From assembly GCF_026339955.1 (NCBI RefSeq), contig NZ_JAPEPW010000001.1:3250501-3314500 (forward strand): a stretch of 64,000 nucleotides of DNA, read 5' to 3'. The position numbers and the translations under genes were made by a program. Below the pieces are notes generated by a model that had not been told where the DNA came from, did not search any database, and saw only the letters and a list, made by a program, of their open reading frames with translations. Positions 10,334-19,529 of the stretch are shown here, one piece after another (the first letter of the stretch is position 1; the number at the start of each line of letters is the position of its first letter). The DNA is from Streptomyces sp. NBC_01549. Its GTDB lineage: Bacteria; Actinomycetota; Actinomycetes; Streptomycetales; Streptomycetaceae.

Positions 10334-10918
10334 TCATCGGACGTAGTTCTTGAGGATCTCCGTGTCGAGTTCGATGCCGATCGGGTCAGGGATGAGCACC
10401 CTCTCACCGAACTTCGCGGTGTGGATGTCGCGGTAGCCTCCGACCTTCCGGTCCGGAGTGCTGTGCACCGTGACCGTGCAGGAGTCCCGGTCGATCAGGA
10501 GGTACAAGGGAATTCCGGACTGGCCGTATGCGGCGGGCTTCTCGTGCCGGTCCCGTCGGTCGGTGTCCGAGTCGTACGAGGTGACCTCGACGACCATGAG
10601 CGTCCCGTCCGGGTCGGCCCACTCGCCGTGTCCCGCGAAGTGCGCCTCTGGCGCGATCACCGCGTCCGGTTTCGCCCTGCCTTCTCGATACGCATCGACC
10701 CGGAGCCCCTGGGCCTGGTACAGGTCCAGGTCGGGCCTGCTCTGCATACAGCGCCGGGTCAGCCAGGACACCATGGTGCTGTGGTCCCCGTCCGTCACCT
10801 TCTTGACCCCGATCCGTCCGTTGATGAATTCCAACGTGACGGTCTCGGGAGCCGCGGAGGCGATCGTTTCGAACTCCTCCACCGACATCTGAGACGTGTG
10901 CTCGGCCATAACCGTCAT
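10334..10918 (-). CDS. Uma2-family restriction-endonuclease-like protein
   Basis: A 194-residue protein of the Uma2/DUF820 family, whose fold is that of PD-(D/E)XK nucleases. It has MSVEEFETIAS near the start, VTLEFINGRIGVKK, KPDAVIAPEAHF (Asp of the active site), MVVEVTSYDSDTDRRDR (Glu), then KPAAYGQSGIPLYLLIDRD. The ATG at 10918 is preceded by GGAAGGAAG, so the longer frame up to 11005 is unlikely. Many streptomycetes hold dozens of scattered copies; the biological role is unknown. It is convergent with purL and stands alone. The family assignment is firm; nuclease activity is inferred from the fold. Confidence 0.88.
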   Translation of the reverse strand: MTVMAEHTSQMSVEEFETIASAAPETVTLEFINGRIGVKKVTDGDHSTMVSWLTRRCMQSRPDLDLYQAQGLRVDAYREGRAKPDAVIAPEAHFAGHGEWADPDGTLMVVEVTSYDSDTDRRDRHEKPAAYGQSGIPLYLLIDRDSCTVTVHSTPDRKVGGYRDIHTAKFGERVLIPDPIGIELDTEILKNYVR

Positions 10919-11091
10919 GTTGCACTTCCTTCCAGGCGAAGGCCAGTGTTGTCCGGGTCCGGCAGTGCGGGACGGTTTTGGCCGTCGATCACACTCACGG
11001 GTCATTGCCCCTGGTCTTCCGACCCGGCCTCGTGTCCTGGTGGACCGTGCGCTGGACCTGAACGAGCACCGTGAGACATAGGCTCACCTCC

Positions 11092-11889
11092 ATGCCCCCG
11101 GTCAAGAAGCGCACACGGACGTACGATCCCGCCAAGACGCGCGCCGCGGTTCTCGCACAGTTCGGGCACATACGGGAGGCCGTCCGCGTCCTCACGCCCG
11201 AGCGGCTCGCGCTGCCCACCCGGCTGGGGGACTGGACGGTGCGTGAACTGGTCGCGCACGTCGGCACGACGCTCGAAGGTGTCACCCGGCTGCTCGACCA
11301 GCCGGAGCCCGTGAAGCGGGACGCCACGGTCCTCGACTGGCCGTTCGCGGCCTCCGCCAACTCCGGGGCCATCGCGGACACAGCCCACCGACTGGCCGAG
11401 GAGCACCCCGACCTAGTGGCCTTCCTGGCCGACGTGGAGCGGGACTTCACGGCCCACCTCGACGCCCACCCCGGCACCCGGCTGCTCGCCACCAGCGCGG
11501 GCGCGATGCCGCTAGCCGACTGTGTCGTCACCCGCACCGTAGAACTCGTCGTCCACACCGACGACCTGAACGCCGCCGTGCCGGGTTTCGACATCCCCCT
11601 CGACCGCCAGGCCCTCGCCGCCTGCACCCGGCTGCTCGCCGACGCGCTCGCAGTGAAGGCGCCCGGTGCGTCGACGGAGGTGCGGATCCCGCCGTACGCC
11701 GTCGTGCAGTGCGTGGAGGGCCCCCGGCACACCCGGGGCACGCCGCCGAACGTCGTGGAGACCGACCCGCTGACCTGGATCCGGCTGGCGACGGGACGCA
11801 CGCGGTGGGAGACCGTGCTGGACGAGGCGAGGGTCAGCGCGAGCGGGGAGCGGGCCGACCTCGGCGGGCTGCTGCCCCTGATGGGCTGA
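11092..11889 (+). CDS. maleylpyruvate isomerase-like (mycothiol-dependent, DinB-fold) protein
   Basis: A 265-residue protein of the TIGR03083 type. The N-terminal helical bundle is marked by LTPERLALPTRLGDWTVREL and the metal-ligand His in VAHVGTTLEG. A second ligand-like motif, ELVVHTDDLNAAVPG, lies near residue 165. A C-terminal sterol-carrier-like part ends in TDPLTWIRLATGRTRWETVL. These are metal-dependent enzymes that often use mycothiol; the substrate cannot be read from the sequence. The ATG at 11092 is chosen as the first start giving a typical N-terminus; the upstream ribosome site is poor. No operon partners. Confidence 0.82.
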   Translation: MPPVKKRTRTYDPAKTRAAVLAQFGHIREAVRVLTPERLALPTRLGDWTVRELVAHVGTTLEGVTRLLDQPEPVKRDATVLDWPFAASANSGAIADTAHRLAEEHPDLVAFLADVERDFTAHLDAHPGTRLLATSAGAMPLADCVVTRTVELVVHTDDLNAAVPGFDIPLDRQALAACTRLLADALAVKAPGASTEVRIPPYAVVQCVEGPRHTRGTPPNVVETDPLTWIRLATGRTRWETVLDEARVSASGERADLGGLLPLMG

Positions 11890-12022
11890 GTCCATCCACC
11901 GAGCCCATCCGGTGAGTTCGTCCACCGAGTCCCCCTGAGTCCGTCCACTCGCCGAGCCCCGGCCGAGCTCACCCCACCGCCTCGGAGGGAACCGGCCACC
12001 CCACCCCTCCCGTCACACCGTC

Positions 12023-12814
12023 ATGGACAAGCAGCGACTGACCCTCAGCGTCCTGACCCTGCTTCCGCTCGCCGTGGCCTGCGGCACCGAGACGGCGGGC
12101 GGCGGTTCCGTGGGAACGGGATCGTCGCCGGTCACCGGCGTCCACTGGAGTGTCGACACCCTCACCACGCAGGGCCGGACCCGGCAGGCGCCGGACGGCG
12201 CGTATCTGCGGATCGGCGAAGACGGTCGCGTCAGCGGCAACCTCGGCTGCAACACTTTCGGCTCGACCGTCACTCTCAAGGGTGACCGCGTCGACTTCGG
12301 GACCATCGAGGCGACCGACATGGGCTGCCAGAAGGACCCCATGACCTTCGAGGAGAGCCTGAGCCGCGTCTACGCCGACGACACGTTCACCAGCGAGGTC
12401 AAGGGCGACAAGCTGACGCTCACCACCGACGACGGCGACCGCGTCAGCCTCACCAAGGAGCCGGACGCGCCCCTGTACGGCACGAAGTGGACGGTCACCT
12501 CCCTCGAGGAAGGTGGCGTGGCCCAGTCGCTTCCCCAGGGAGCCGACGCCCACTTCACCCTCGACAAGGCGAAAGGCACGCTTTCCGGCCGCCTCGGCTG
12601 CAACCAGGTCTCCGCCAAGGCCACCGTCCGCGACGGACATATCACCCTCGGCACCGCCAAGACCACCCGGATGATGTGCGACGGCTCACTCATGGACACG
12701 GAGAGGACCCTGCTGGGCCTCTTCGGCAGCACGGTCGTATACGAGCTGAACCATCGAGCCATCGCGCTGACCAGCACAAACGGTAATACCGTACAAGCCG
12801 TCGCCGACGAGTGA
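12023..12814 (+). CDS. META-domain lipoprotein
   Basis: A 263-residue exported lipoprotein. The signal peptide MDKQRLTLSVLTLLPLAVAC has the lipobox LAVAC with Cys20. Two tandem META (HslJ-like) domains follow. The first runs from VHWSVDTLTT to about residue 150, the second from TKWTVTSLEE to the end. Each holds the hallmark GxLGCNxF/Q (GNLGCNTF and GRLGCNQV) and a following MGC or MMC cysteine, suggesting a disulphide in each domain. HslJ-type domains are linked to envelope stress in other bacteria; the job here is unknown. It lies upstream of purF, but purF has its own promoter. Confidence 0.88.
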   Translation: MDKQRLTLSVLTLLPLAVACGTETAGGGSVGTGSSPVTGVHWSVDTLTTQGRTRQAPDGAYLRIGEDGRVSGNLGCNTFGSTVTLKGDRVDFGTIEATDMGCQKDPMTFEESLSRVYADDTFTSEVKGDKLTLTTDDGDRVSLTKEPDAPLYGTKWTVTSLEEGGVAQSLPQGADAHFTLDKAKGTLSGRLGCNQVSAKATVRDGHITLGTAKTTRMMCDGSLMDTERTLLGLFGSTVVYELNHRAIALTSTNGNTVQAVADE

Positions 12815-12838
12815 TCCATCAAAGGTCCGTATCCCCAA

Positions 12839-12868
12839 TTCGGACCAGTGGTCGATCTCGCCTACACT
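12839..12868 (+). promoter_or_regulatory. candidate purF promoter giving a leaderless transcript
   Basis: TTCGGA at 12839-12844 and TACACT at 12863-12868 are separated by 18 bp. The -10 ends 7 bp before the purF GTG at 12876, so transcription would begin at or next to the start codon. No ribosome site is seen upstream of the GTG. Confidence 0.5.
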
Positions 12869-12875
12869 CGGTGGC

Positions 12876-14402
12876 GTGCCACGTGGTGACGGTCGACTCA
12901 ATCATGATCTGCTCCCCGGCGAGAAAGGCCCCCAGGACGCTTGCGGCGTCTTCGGAGTCTGGGCCCCGGGTGAAGAGGTCGCCAAGCTCACTTACTTCGG
13001 GCTCTACGCCCTCCAGCATCGGGGCCAGGAATCCGCGGGAATCGCGGTAAGCAACGGCTCCCAGATCCTCGTCTTCAAGGACATGGGCCTCGTGTCCCAG
13101 GTCTTCGACGAGACCTCGCTCGGTTCGCTCCAGGGTCATATCGCGGTCGGTCACGCCCGCTACTCGACCACCGGCGCGTCCGTGTGGGAGAACGCCCAGC
13201 CGACGTTCCGTGCCACCGCGCACGGCTCCATCGCGCTCGGCCACAACGGCAACCTCGTCAACACGGCGCAGCTCGCCGAGATGGTCGCCGACCTCCCCAA
13301 GCAGGACGGCCGCACCACCCGGGTGGCCGCCACCAACGACACCGACCTGCTCACCGCGCTCCTCGCGGCCCAGGTCGACGACGACGGCAAGCCGCTGACC
13401 GTCGAGGAGGCCTCCGCGAAGGTCCTCCCGCAGGTCAAGGGCGCCTTCAGCCTCGTCTTCATGAACGAGCACACCCTGTACGCGGCCCGCGACCCGCAGG
13501 GCATCCGCCCGCTGGTCCTCGGCCGCCTGGAGCGCGGCTGGGTCGTCGCCTCCGAGTCCGCCGCCCTCGACATCTGCGGCGCGGCCTACGTCCGTGAGAT
13601 CGAGCCGGGCGAGTTCGTCGCCATCGACGAGAACGGTCTGCGCACGTCCCGATTCGCGGAAGCGAAGCCCAAGGGCTGTGTCTTCGAGTACGTGTACCTG
13701 GCCCGCCCTGACACGGACATCGCCGGCCGGAACGTGTACCTCTCGCGTGTCGAGATGGGCCGCAAGCTCGCCAAGGAAGCCCCTGTCGAGGCCGATCTGG
13801 TGATAGCGACCCCGGAGTCCGGGACGCCCGCCGCGATCGGTTACGCGGAGGCCAGCGGCATCCCGTTCGGCGCCGGCCTGGTCAAGAACGCGTACGTCGG
13901 CCGGACCTTCATCCAGCCCTCGCAGACCATCCGCCAGCTGGGCATCCGTCTGAAGCTCAACCCCTTGAAGGAAGTCATCAAGGGCAAGCGCCTGGTCGTC
14001 GTCGACGACTCGATCGTGCGCGGCAACACCCAGCGAGCCCTGGTGCGCATGCTCCGCGAGGCGGGTGCGGCGGAGGTCCACATCCGGATCTCCTCTCCCC
14101 CCGTGAAGTGGCCCTGCTTCTTCGGCATCGACTTCGCGACCCGCGCCGAGCTGATCGCCAACGGCATGAGCATCGAGGAGATCGGCACCTCGCTGGGCGC
14201 CGACTCCCTCTCGTACATCTCCATCGACGGCATGATCGAGGCGACCACCATCGCCAAGCCGAACCTGTGCCGCGCCTGCTTCGACGGCGAGTACCCGATG
14301 GAGCTTCCGGACCCCGAGCTGCTCGGCAAGCAGCTCCTGGAGACCGAGCTGGCCGCGGGTCCCGCAGCCACGGCCGCGGCTGACGCCATCCGTCGCCCGT
14401 AA
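12876..14402 (+). CDS. purF: amidophosphoribosyltransferase
   Basis: Catalyses the first committed step of purine synthesis, PRPP plus glutamine to phosphoribosylamine. It is 508 residues long. After a short propeptide-like leader, the class II glutaminase nucleophile is the Cys of QDACGVFGVWA (residue 23). The glutaminase domain shows YALQHRGQESAGIA and GHNGNLVN. The C-terminal phosphoribosyltransferase domain carries the PRPP loop VVVDDSIVRGNT near residue 370. CRACFDGEYP near the end holds cysteines of the iron-sulphur type of PurF. The 43 bp to purM suggest one transcript. Confidence 0.97.
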   Translation: MPRGDGRLNHDLLPGEKGPQDACGVFGVWAPGEEVAKLTYFGLYALQHRGQESAGIAVSNGSQILVFKDMGLVSQVFDETSLGSLQGHIAVGHARYSTTGASVWENAQPTFRATAHGSIALGHNGNLVNTAQLAEMVADLPKQDGRTTRVAATNDTDLLTALLAAQVDDDGKPLTVEEASAKVLPQVKGAFSLVFMNEHTLYAARDPQGIRPLVLGRLERGWVVASESAALDICGAAYVREIEPGEFVAIDENGLRTSRFAEAKPKGCVFEYVYLARPDTDIAGRNVYLSRVEMGRKLAKEAPVEADLVIATPESGTPAAIGYAEASGIPFGAGLVKNAYVGRTFIQPSQTIRQLGIRLKLNPLKEVIKGKRLVVVDDSIVRGNTQRALVRMLREAGAAEVHIRISSPPVKWPCFFGIDFATRAELIANGMSIEEIGTSLGADSLSYISIDGMIEATTIAKPNLCRACFDGEYPMELPDPELLGKQLLETELAAGPAATAAADAIRRP

Positions 14403-14445
14403 GCGCCGCAGAGCCCCGTATCACCAACCCGAAAGATCCCAGGCA

Positions 14446-15519
14446 ATGTCTGAGACCACTGCTTCCGGTGCTTCCTACGCGGCTGCCGGCGTCGACATCG
14501 AAGCGGGCGACCGCGCCGTAGAGCTGATGAAGGAGTGGGTGAAGAAGACGCAGCGCCCCGAGGTCCTCGGCGGCCTCGGCGGCTTCGCCGGCCTCTTCGA
14601 CGCCTCCGCCCTCAAGCGCTACCAGCGTCCGCTGCTCGCCTCCGCCACGGACGGGGTGGGAACCAAGGTCGACCTCGCACGGCAGCTCGGCGTGTACGAC
14701 ACCATCGGCCACGACCTGGTCGCGATGGTCATGGACGACATCGTGGTGTGCGGCGCCGAGCCGCTCTTCATGACCGACTACATCTGCGTCGGCAAGGTCC
14801 ACCCGGAGCGCGTGGCGGCCATCGTGAAGGGCATCGCCGAGGGCTGTGTGCTCGCGGGCTGCGCCCTGGTGGGCGGCGAGACGGCCGAGCACCCGGGCCT
14901 GCTCGGTCCGGACGACTTCGACGTCGCGGGCGCCGGTACGGGCGTGGTAGAGGCCGACCAGCTGCTCGGCCCGGATCGTATCCGTACGGGTGACGCGGTG
15001 ATCGCCATGGCGGCCTCCGGTCTTCACTCGAACGGGTACTCGCTCGTCCGGCATGTCCTCTTCGACCGGGCGAACCTCAGCCTGGACCAGCACGTCGAGG
15101 AGTTCGGCCGCACCCTCGGCGAGGAGCTCCTGGAGCCCACCAAGATCTACTCGCTGGACTGCCTGGCGCTGACGAAGATCACCGAGGTGCACGCCTTCAG
15201 CCACATCACCGGCGGCGGGCTCGCGGCCAACCTGGCCCGGGTGATCCCGGACGGGCTGCACGCGATCGTCGACCGTGAGACCTGGACCCCGGCCCCGGTC
15301 TTCGACCTCGTCGGCAAGGCCGGCGACGTCGAGCGTCTGGAGCTGGAGAAGACGCTGAACATGGGCGTGGGCATGATCGCGATCGTCCCCGAGGAATCGG
15401 CGGACGTGGCGCTGGCCACCCTCGCGGACCGCGGTGTGGACGCCTGGATCGCCGGTGAGATCACCGAGCGCGGCGAGCACGCGACGGGCGCGGCCCTCAT
15501 CGGCGACTACGCGAGCTGA
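14446..15519 (+). CDS. purM: phosphoribosylformylglycinamidine cyclo-ligase (AIR synthetase)
   Basis: Converts FGAM to AIR with ATP, the step following PurSQL. It is 357 residues long. Motifs: ASTDGVGTK-like SATDGVGTKVDLA near residue 65, DDIVVCGAEPLFMTDYI near 100, GGETAEHPGL near 145, GLHSNGYSLVR near 190, and HITGGGLAANLAR near 255. All fit the PurM/PurL ATP-grasp-like superfamily. The gene lies 43 bp after purF and is followed by a 10-bp stem terminator. Confidence 0.97.
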   Translation: MSETTASGASYAAAGVDIEAGDRAVELMKEWVKKTQRPEVLGGLGGFAGLFDASALKRYQRPLLASATDGVGTKVDLARQLGVYDTIGHDLVAMVMDDIVVCGAEPLFMTDYICVGKVHPERVAAIVKGIAEGCVLAGCALVGGETAEHPGLLGPDDFDVAGAGTGVVEADQLLGPDRIRTGDAVIAMAASGLHSNGYSLVRHVLFDRANLSLDQHVEEFGRTLGEELLEPTKIYSLDCLALTKITEVHAFSHITGGGLAANLARVIPDGLHAIVDRETWTPAPVFDLVGKAGDVERLELEKTLNMGVGMIAIVPEESADVALATLADRGVDAWIAGEITERGEHATGAALIGDYAS

Positions 15520-15540
15520 GGCCCTCGGAGCAGCACGAAA

Positions 15541-15570
15541 CCCGGTCCGGCGCTGAGGCCCCGGACCGGG
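15541..15570. terminator. intrinsic terminator between purM and DUF3073 gene
   Basis: The 10-bp perfect stem CCCGGTCCGG/CCGGACCGGG has a 10-base loop. It lies 21 bp after purM, between convergent genes. Confidence 0.8.
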
Positions 15571-15663
15571 TGAAGTGCGGTTGCTACGAGAAATCCGCCA
15601 ACAGAGATCTGCTCACCGCTACTACCACGAGAGATCGCGGAAAGTGCGAGGGACGCTGGTGCG

Positions 15664-15918
15664 TCAAGCGCCGCGACGTTGAGACTGCGGACCGGACTGG
15701 TCGTCCTCGTCCTCATCGTCGTCGTTGTAGAGATCCGCGTACTGGGCGTACGGGTCGTCTTCCTCGTCGTCGTCCTCGAACGGCTCGCCATTCGGCGGCT
15801 GGCTCGAAGTCGAAGCGCCCAGCTCATTGGCCAGACGCGAGAGGTCAGTCCCGCCGCTGCTGTACTTCAGCTGGCGGGCGACCTTCGTCTGCTTGGCCTT
15901 TGCCCGGCCGCGCCCCAT
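15664..15918 (-). CDS. DUF3073-family small protein
   Basis: An 84-residue actinobacterial protein with the conserved basic start MGRGRAKAKQTKVARQLKY and then SSGGTDLSRLANELG. A highly acidic tail rich in Asp and Glu and a QSQRRGA end follow. The ATG at 15918 is the family start; longer in-frame upstream sequence is not conserved in character. Proteins of this family are widespread in actinobacteria, and their function is unknown to me. It is convergent with purM and lies downstream of vdh on the same strand, 321 bp away. Confidence 0.9.
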   Translation of the reverse strand: MGRGRAKAKQTKVARQLKYSSGGTDLSRLANELGASTSSQPPNGEPFEDDDEEDDPYAQYADLYNDDDEDEDDQSGPQSQRRGA

Positions 15919-16139
15919 GGCTCGACCCCCTCGGATACGGGGCTCGGTGGCCCCAGAGTCTTGACACGCGTTCATGATCTGGAACGGACTCTCCGTGGAG
16001 AGACCGGTCCGTAGGGCTTCCACGGTACCTGAGCCCGCGCCCATACGGTACGTCGCCCGCAGGACGCGCCTTGGCCCAGAACCTGCGAGGTGCCCTGTCC
16101 CCGCTGGTCAACCGCGATTTTAACCTCTTCTTGGCGGAC

Positions 16140-16189
16140 GACCCGCCGACGGGAGTGAGAGTTCTCTCCAAGTGTCCCCTCGGCGGGTC
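16140..16189 (-). terminator. possible terminator of vdh
   Basis: GACCCGCCGA and TCGGCGGGTC form a 10-bp stem around a 30-base interior that can fold further (GAGAGTTCTCTC). It lies about 50 bp after the vdh stop. The rest of 15919-16239 shows no gene and should carry the DUF3073 promoter. Confidence 0.5.
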
Positions 16190-16239
16190 CCTGACAAGGG
16201 TCGAGACACGCGCGGAATGCGCCGGAACGGAGGGCTCCG

Positions 16240-17328
16240 CTATCCGCGGCGGCGCGCCTCCGCCATCCGCTGCTCGGCGATCCGGTCGGCCGCGGCAGCC
16301 GGCGGAATCCCGTCCTCCTTCGCACGTGCGAATATGGCCAGCGTGGTGTCGAAGATCTTCGTGGCCTTCGCCTTGCACCGGGCGAAGTCGAAGCCGTGCA
16401 GTTCGTCGGCGACCTGGATGACACCGCCCGCGTTCACCACGTAGTCGGGCGCGTAGAGGATCCCGCGGTCCGCGAGGTCCTTCTCGACGCCCGGGTGCGC
16501 CAGCTGGTTGTTGGCGGCGCCGCACACGATCCTCGCGGTGAGCACCGGCACGGACGTGTCGTTCAGCGCCCCGCCGAGCGCGCAGGGGGCGTAGATGTCC
16601 AGACCTTCGGTGCGGATCAGCGCCTCGGTGTCCGCGACCGCCGTGACGCCCGTCGGGTGCTTGTCCAGAATCCGCTGTACGGACTCGTCGCGCACGTCCG
16701 TGATCACGACCTCGGCGCCGTCCTCGCGCAGATGGTCCACGAGGTGGTGGCCCACCTTGCCGACGCCCGCGATGCCGACCTTGCGGCCGCGCAGCGTCGG
16801 GTCGCCCCACAGGTGCTGGGCGCTGGCCCGCATGCCCTGGAAGACGCCGTAGGCGGTCAGGACCGAGGAGTCGCCGGCGCCGCCGTTCTCGGGCGAGCGG
16901 CCCGTCGTCCAGCGGCACTCCCGCGCCACGACGTCCATGTCGGCGACATACGTGCCGACGTCGCACGCGGTGACGTAACGCCCGCCGAGCGAGGCCACGA
17001 ACCGGCCGTAGGCGAGGAGCAGGGCCTCGCTCTTGATCTGCTCGGGGTCGCCGATGATCACGGCCTTGCCGCCGCCGTGGTCGAGACCGGCCATGGCGTT
17101 CTTGTACGACATCCCGCGCGAGAGGTTCAGCGCGTCGGCGACGGCCTCCTCCTCGCTCGCGTACGGGTAGAAACGCGTTCCACCCAGGGCGGGGCCCAGA
17201 GCGGTGGAGTGGATGGCGATGACGGCTTTCAGGCCGCTGGCCCGGTCCTGGCAGAGCACGACTTGCTCATGACCCCCCTGGTCCGAATGGAACAGGGTGT
17301 GCAGGACGCCGTCGGTTACGTCGGTCAC
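16240..17328 (-). CDS. vdh: valine (branched-chain amino acid) dehydrogenase
   Basis: NAD-dependent oxidative deamination of valine, leucine or isoleucine to the keto acid, a supplier of acyl-CoA precursors for polyketides in streptomycetes. It is 362 residues long. Motifs: [12 protein letters not shown] near residue 45, the catalytic Lys in [10 protein letters not shown] near 85, [15 protein letters not shown] near 155, Rossmann [13 protein letters not shown] near 185, and [11 protein letters not shown] near 270. Leucine and phenylalanine dehydrogenases share these motifs. The assignment to valine rests on the Streptomyces orthologue beside bldC. A GTG start at 17328 is used. It is divergent from the next gene. 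Confidence 0.93.
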   Translation of the reverse strand: MTDVTDGVLHTLFHSDQGGHEQVVLCQDRASGLKAVIAIHSTALGPALGGTRFYPYASEEEAVADALNLSRGMSYKNAMAGLDHGGGKAVIIGDPEQIKSEALLLAYGRFVASLGGRYVTACDVGTYVADMDVVARECRWTTGRSPENGGAGDSSVLTAYGVFQGMRASAQHLWGDPTLRGRKVGIAGVGKVGHHLVDHLREDGAEVVITDVRDESVQRILDKHPTGVTAVADTEALIRTEGLDIYAPCALGGALNDTSVPVLTARIVCGAANNQLAHPGVEKDLADRGILYAPDYVVNAGGVIQVADELHGFDFARCKAKATKIFDTTLAIFARAKEDGIPPAAAADRIAEQRMAEARRRG

Positions 17329-17573
17329 GGTGGTGACTCCCAGGTAAGTTGCGGCGGTTGTGGACGGTGCCCGTGCGGATGGCGGGCTTCCGTGGGCATG
17401 AGATTAGAGCCTGTGCCCGGTCGCCATCCGCGCAGTGTTCAGGATCACCTCCACCCGGAGTACGTTTCCGCACGGTCGTGGGACGATTTGCAGTGATTTC
17501 CCGGTCGCCCGCATGCCGCCCGCCCGGGATCCCGCCCGGGTTTCGGGTCCGGTCCGTTGGGGAGGGAGCAGGG

Positions 17574-18422
17574 GTGCCCAAGGTGTCCTCGGTGATCGTC
17601 CCGTACGCGTGCTATCTGCGCGTGTACGAACCGCTGGCCGCCTTTCCGGAGCCGGAGCGCGGCCACTGGGCGCGCTACGCGCGGCGCGCCGTGCGCCCGT
17701 CGTACCAGGACGAGCTGCGCCGCTCCCTGGCCGATCTGCTGCCCACCCCGCCGATCCCCGTGCCGGTGCACGAGAGCGGGGACGCGTTCGTCCTGAGTGT
17801 CGACGGGGTGCTCTGCGTCTGTCCCTGGCGCACCCGGCTGCGCGGCTGGCAGGCGCTGGAGGAGCTGGCCGACGAACTGCCCGCGTCCGTCCTGGACGCG
17901 GTCCTGCCGCCGCTCGTACGCCGCCAGGCGGCCCTGGACTACGAGCGCTGGCTCGCCCGCAACCCCGACGCCCGCCCGTGGATCCGCACCTCGACCTGGC
18001 AGGTGCCGCTGAACTGGTTCGTACTCGTCACCGACGAGGAGCGCCGGTACGAGAAGGGGGCGGCCGGCGACGGGGCCGCGCCGGTGCTCCGCTACCGGAC
18101 GCCGATGGTGCAGGCGCGGCGACGGACCGCACGTGCGCTGAAGACCCTGCGGGACACCCTGGACGAGGGTCCCCTCATCGACGGCCTGGTGGACGTGGGG
18201 CGCTGGCTGGAGGAGTTCCATCCGCGCTCGCTGGTCGAGCTGGACTACGGCGGCCTCGTGCACGTCCTTCCGACCGGGCACCTCGAGGACGACCACTCGG
18301 CGGCCGATGTCGCCGAGGGCATCGAGGCGCTGCGTCAGGGGGACGGGGCGGCGGCGGGGGAGGCGTACGGGCGGCTCGTGGAGCGCTGGCGCTCGGTCCG
18401 GGACCGGCGCTCGGCCAACTGA
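17574..18422 (+). CDS. conserved hypothetical protein upstream of bldC
   Basis: A 282-residue protein of unknown function, conserved in position between vdh and bldC in streptomycetes as far as I recall. The GTG at 17574 is chosen because GGAGGGAGCAGG lies directly upstream; the frame is open to 17349 but with poor coding character. It opens with a hydrophobic VSSVIVPYACYLRVYEPL. The later YRTPMVQARRRTARALKTLR and WLEEFHPRSLVELDYGGLVH look like a globular soluble domain. No signal peptide, membrane helix or known catalytic motif was seen. Confidence 0.85.
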   Translation: MPKVSSVIVPYACYLRVYEPLAAFPEPERGHWARYARRAVRPSYQDELRRSLADLLPTPPIPVPVHESGDAFVLSVDGVLCVCPWRTRLRGWQALEELADELPASVLDAVLPPLVRRQAALDYERWLARNPDARPWIRTSTWQVPLNWFVLVTDEERRYEKGAAGDGAAPVLRYRTPMVQARRRTARALKTLRDTLDEGPLIDGLVDVGRWLEEFHPRSLVELDYGGLVHVLPTGHLEDDHSAADVAEGIEALRQGDGAAAGEAYGRLVERWRSVRDRRSAN

Positions 18423-19018
18423 GGGGCGTCCGAGTGCCTCGGGACGGCCGGGGTGGGCTTGCCGCATGAGAAGTGTGATGTGCTTCTCACTGGTGTTCGA
18501 CGAACTGACGTATGGTCCTCGCACGCTGAAGAACCCTCACTACGGGTGAAGAACCCGTAGGGCGGGACGTAGGTCCCGATCCGGTCTTTTGCGGCGACGG
18601 TGTGCCAAGCGTGACGGATGGCACTTACCTGGCTCTTGCATCGCTTGCCCCTCCTCGTGCCAAAATAGGACAAGGAGCCCGGGGGAGGGCTCTATCCGTC
18701 CATGTTTGGGCGGAATCTCCGCATTGCACGCTATGGGGGGTCTGATGACTCCTGATCGCCCTGTGACTGATCGTCACAGCGGCGTGACTGTCCGCTATGG
18801 CATGGTCCATCGGCTTCCGTCGCTGATGAACACCTGGGAGGGCAATTCCATCGGTTTGGCCGACGCGGCTGGACGGATGGTGTAGTTGTAGTGCCGAGGA
18901 CAAGCCGTTCGTCCTATAACCGACTCGACTCGCGTCCGCCATTTCGGGCAACGCGGGTCAAGGTGCAGAATTTAGAGGAAAGAACCGAGAAGGTTCGGTT
19001 CTCCCGAGGAGGCCGCTC
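18423..19018 (+). other. 596-bp region upstream of bldC
   Basis: No confident gene. It holds a short hairpin (CTACGGGT at 18540-18547 with ACCCGTAG at 18553-18560), a dyad CTGTGACTGATCGTCACAG at 18761-18779, and a weak 46-codon frame at 18745-18885. That frame is preceded by GGGGGG but has poor third-position G/C. The region presumably carries the bldC promoter and long leader; bldC itself has a strong ribosome site, GAGGAGG, just before 19019. Confidence 0.5.
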
Positions 19019-19225
19019 ATGACCGCTCGCACCCCTGATGCCGAGCCGCTGCTGACCCCGGCTGAGGTCGCCACGATGTTCCGCGTCGACCCCAAGACGG
19101 TCACGCGGTGGGCGAAGGCCGGCAAGCTCACGTCCATCCGCACGCTCGGCGGGCACCGCCGCTACCGCGAGGCTGAGGTCCGCGCGCTACTCGCGGGTAT
19201 CCCGCAGCAGCGCAGCGAGGCCTGA
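19019..19225 (+). CDS. bldC: developmental regulator BldC
   Basis: A 68-residue DNA-binding protein related to the MerR helix-turn-helix. The core LLTPAEVATMFRVDPKTVTRWAKAGKLTSIRTLGGHRRYRE has the recognition helix TVTRWAKAGKL and the wing GGHRRYRE. Family knowledge: BldC lacks the MerR effector domain, binds head-to-tail on direct repeats and delays entry into sporulation. The length and sequence are essentially those of the S. coelicolor protein. The ATG follows CGAGGAGG. A textbook terminator follows at 19363. Confidence 0.97.
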   Translation: MTARTPDAEPLLTPAEVATMFRVDPKTVTRWAKAGKLTSIRTLGGHRRYREAEVRALLAGIPQQRSEA

Positions 19226-19362
19226 AAAATCGCATAACCGGGCAATTCGGTAGGTCCCCCAACCTGTCAAGACGCCCGAACCACAGCTCCAAGCGACGCG
19301 GGTCCTGCCCCAACAGGGCTCACGCCCGACCCAGTTACACATGCGACAAGGGTGCGTCGTCG

Positions 19363-19401
19363 ATCGCGCTGGACTCCGCCGGGTCCAGCGCGATTTTTTT
19401 T
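19363..19401 (+). terminator. intrinsic terminator of bldC
   Basis: An 11-bp perfect stem, ATCGCGCTGGA/TCCAGCGCGAT, ends in a run of eight T at 19394-19401, about 140 bp after bldC. Confidence 0.92.
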
Positions 19402-19517
19402 ATGCCCTGCTCAGGTGCCGAGAGGTCGCGGGAGCGGGCTGCGCGGTGGGTCTGTGAGCGGCCTTGTCGGAGTCTGGGGAGGGGTGTCGGATCTCCTGTG
19501 GGGGCCCTCGGAGACTG

Positions 19518-19529
19518 GTGCAATTGCAC
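19518..19529. other. AT-rich palindrome
   Basis: GTGCAATTGCAC is a perfect 12-bp palindrome. It is followed at once by TATTAAATTGACC, the most A/T-rich patch in this part of the window. It lies between bldC and a leftward small gene; purpose unknown. Confidence 0.4.

Noticed and set aside
18745..18885. A 46-codon gene upstream of bldC
   Set aside because: Third-position G/C is well below that of neighbours and no homologue is known to me; kept only as a point to check.
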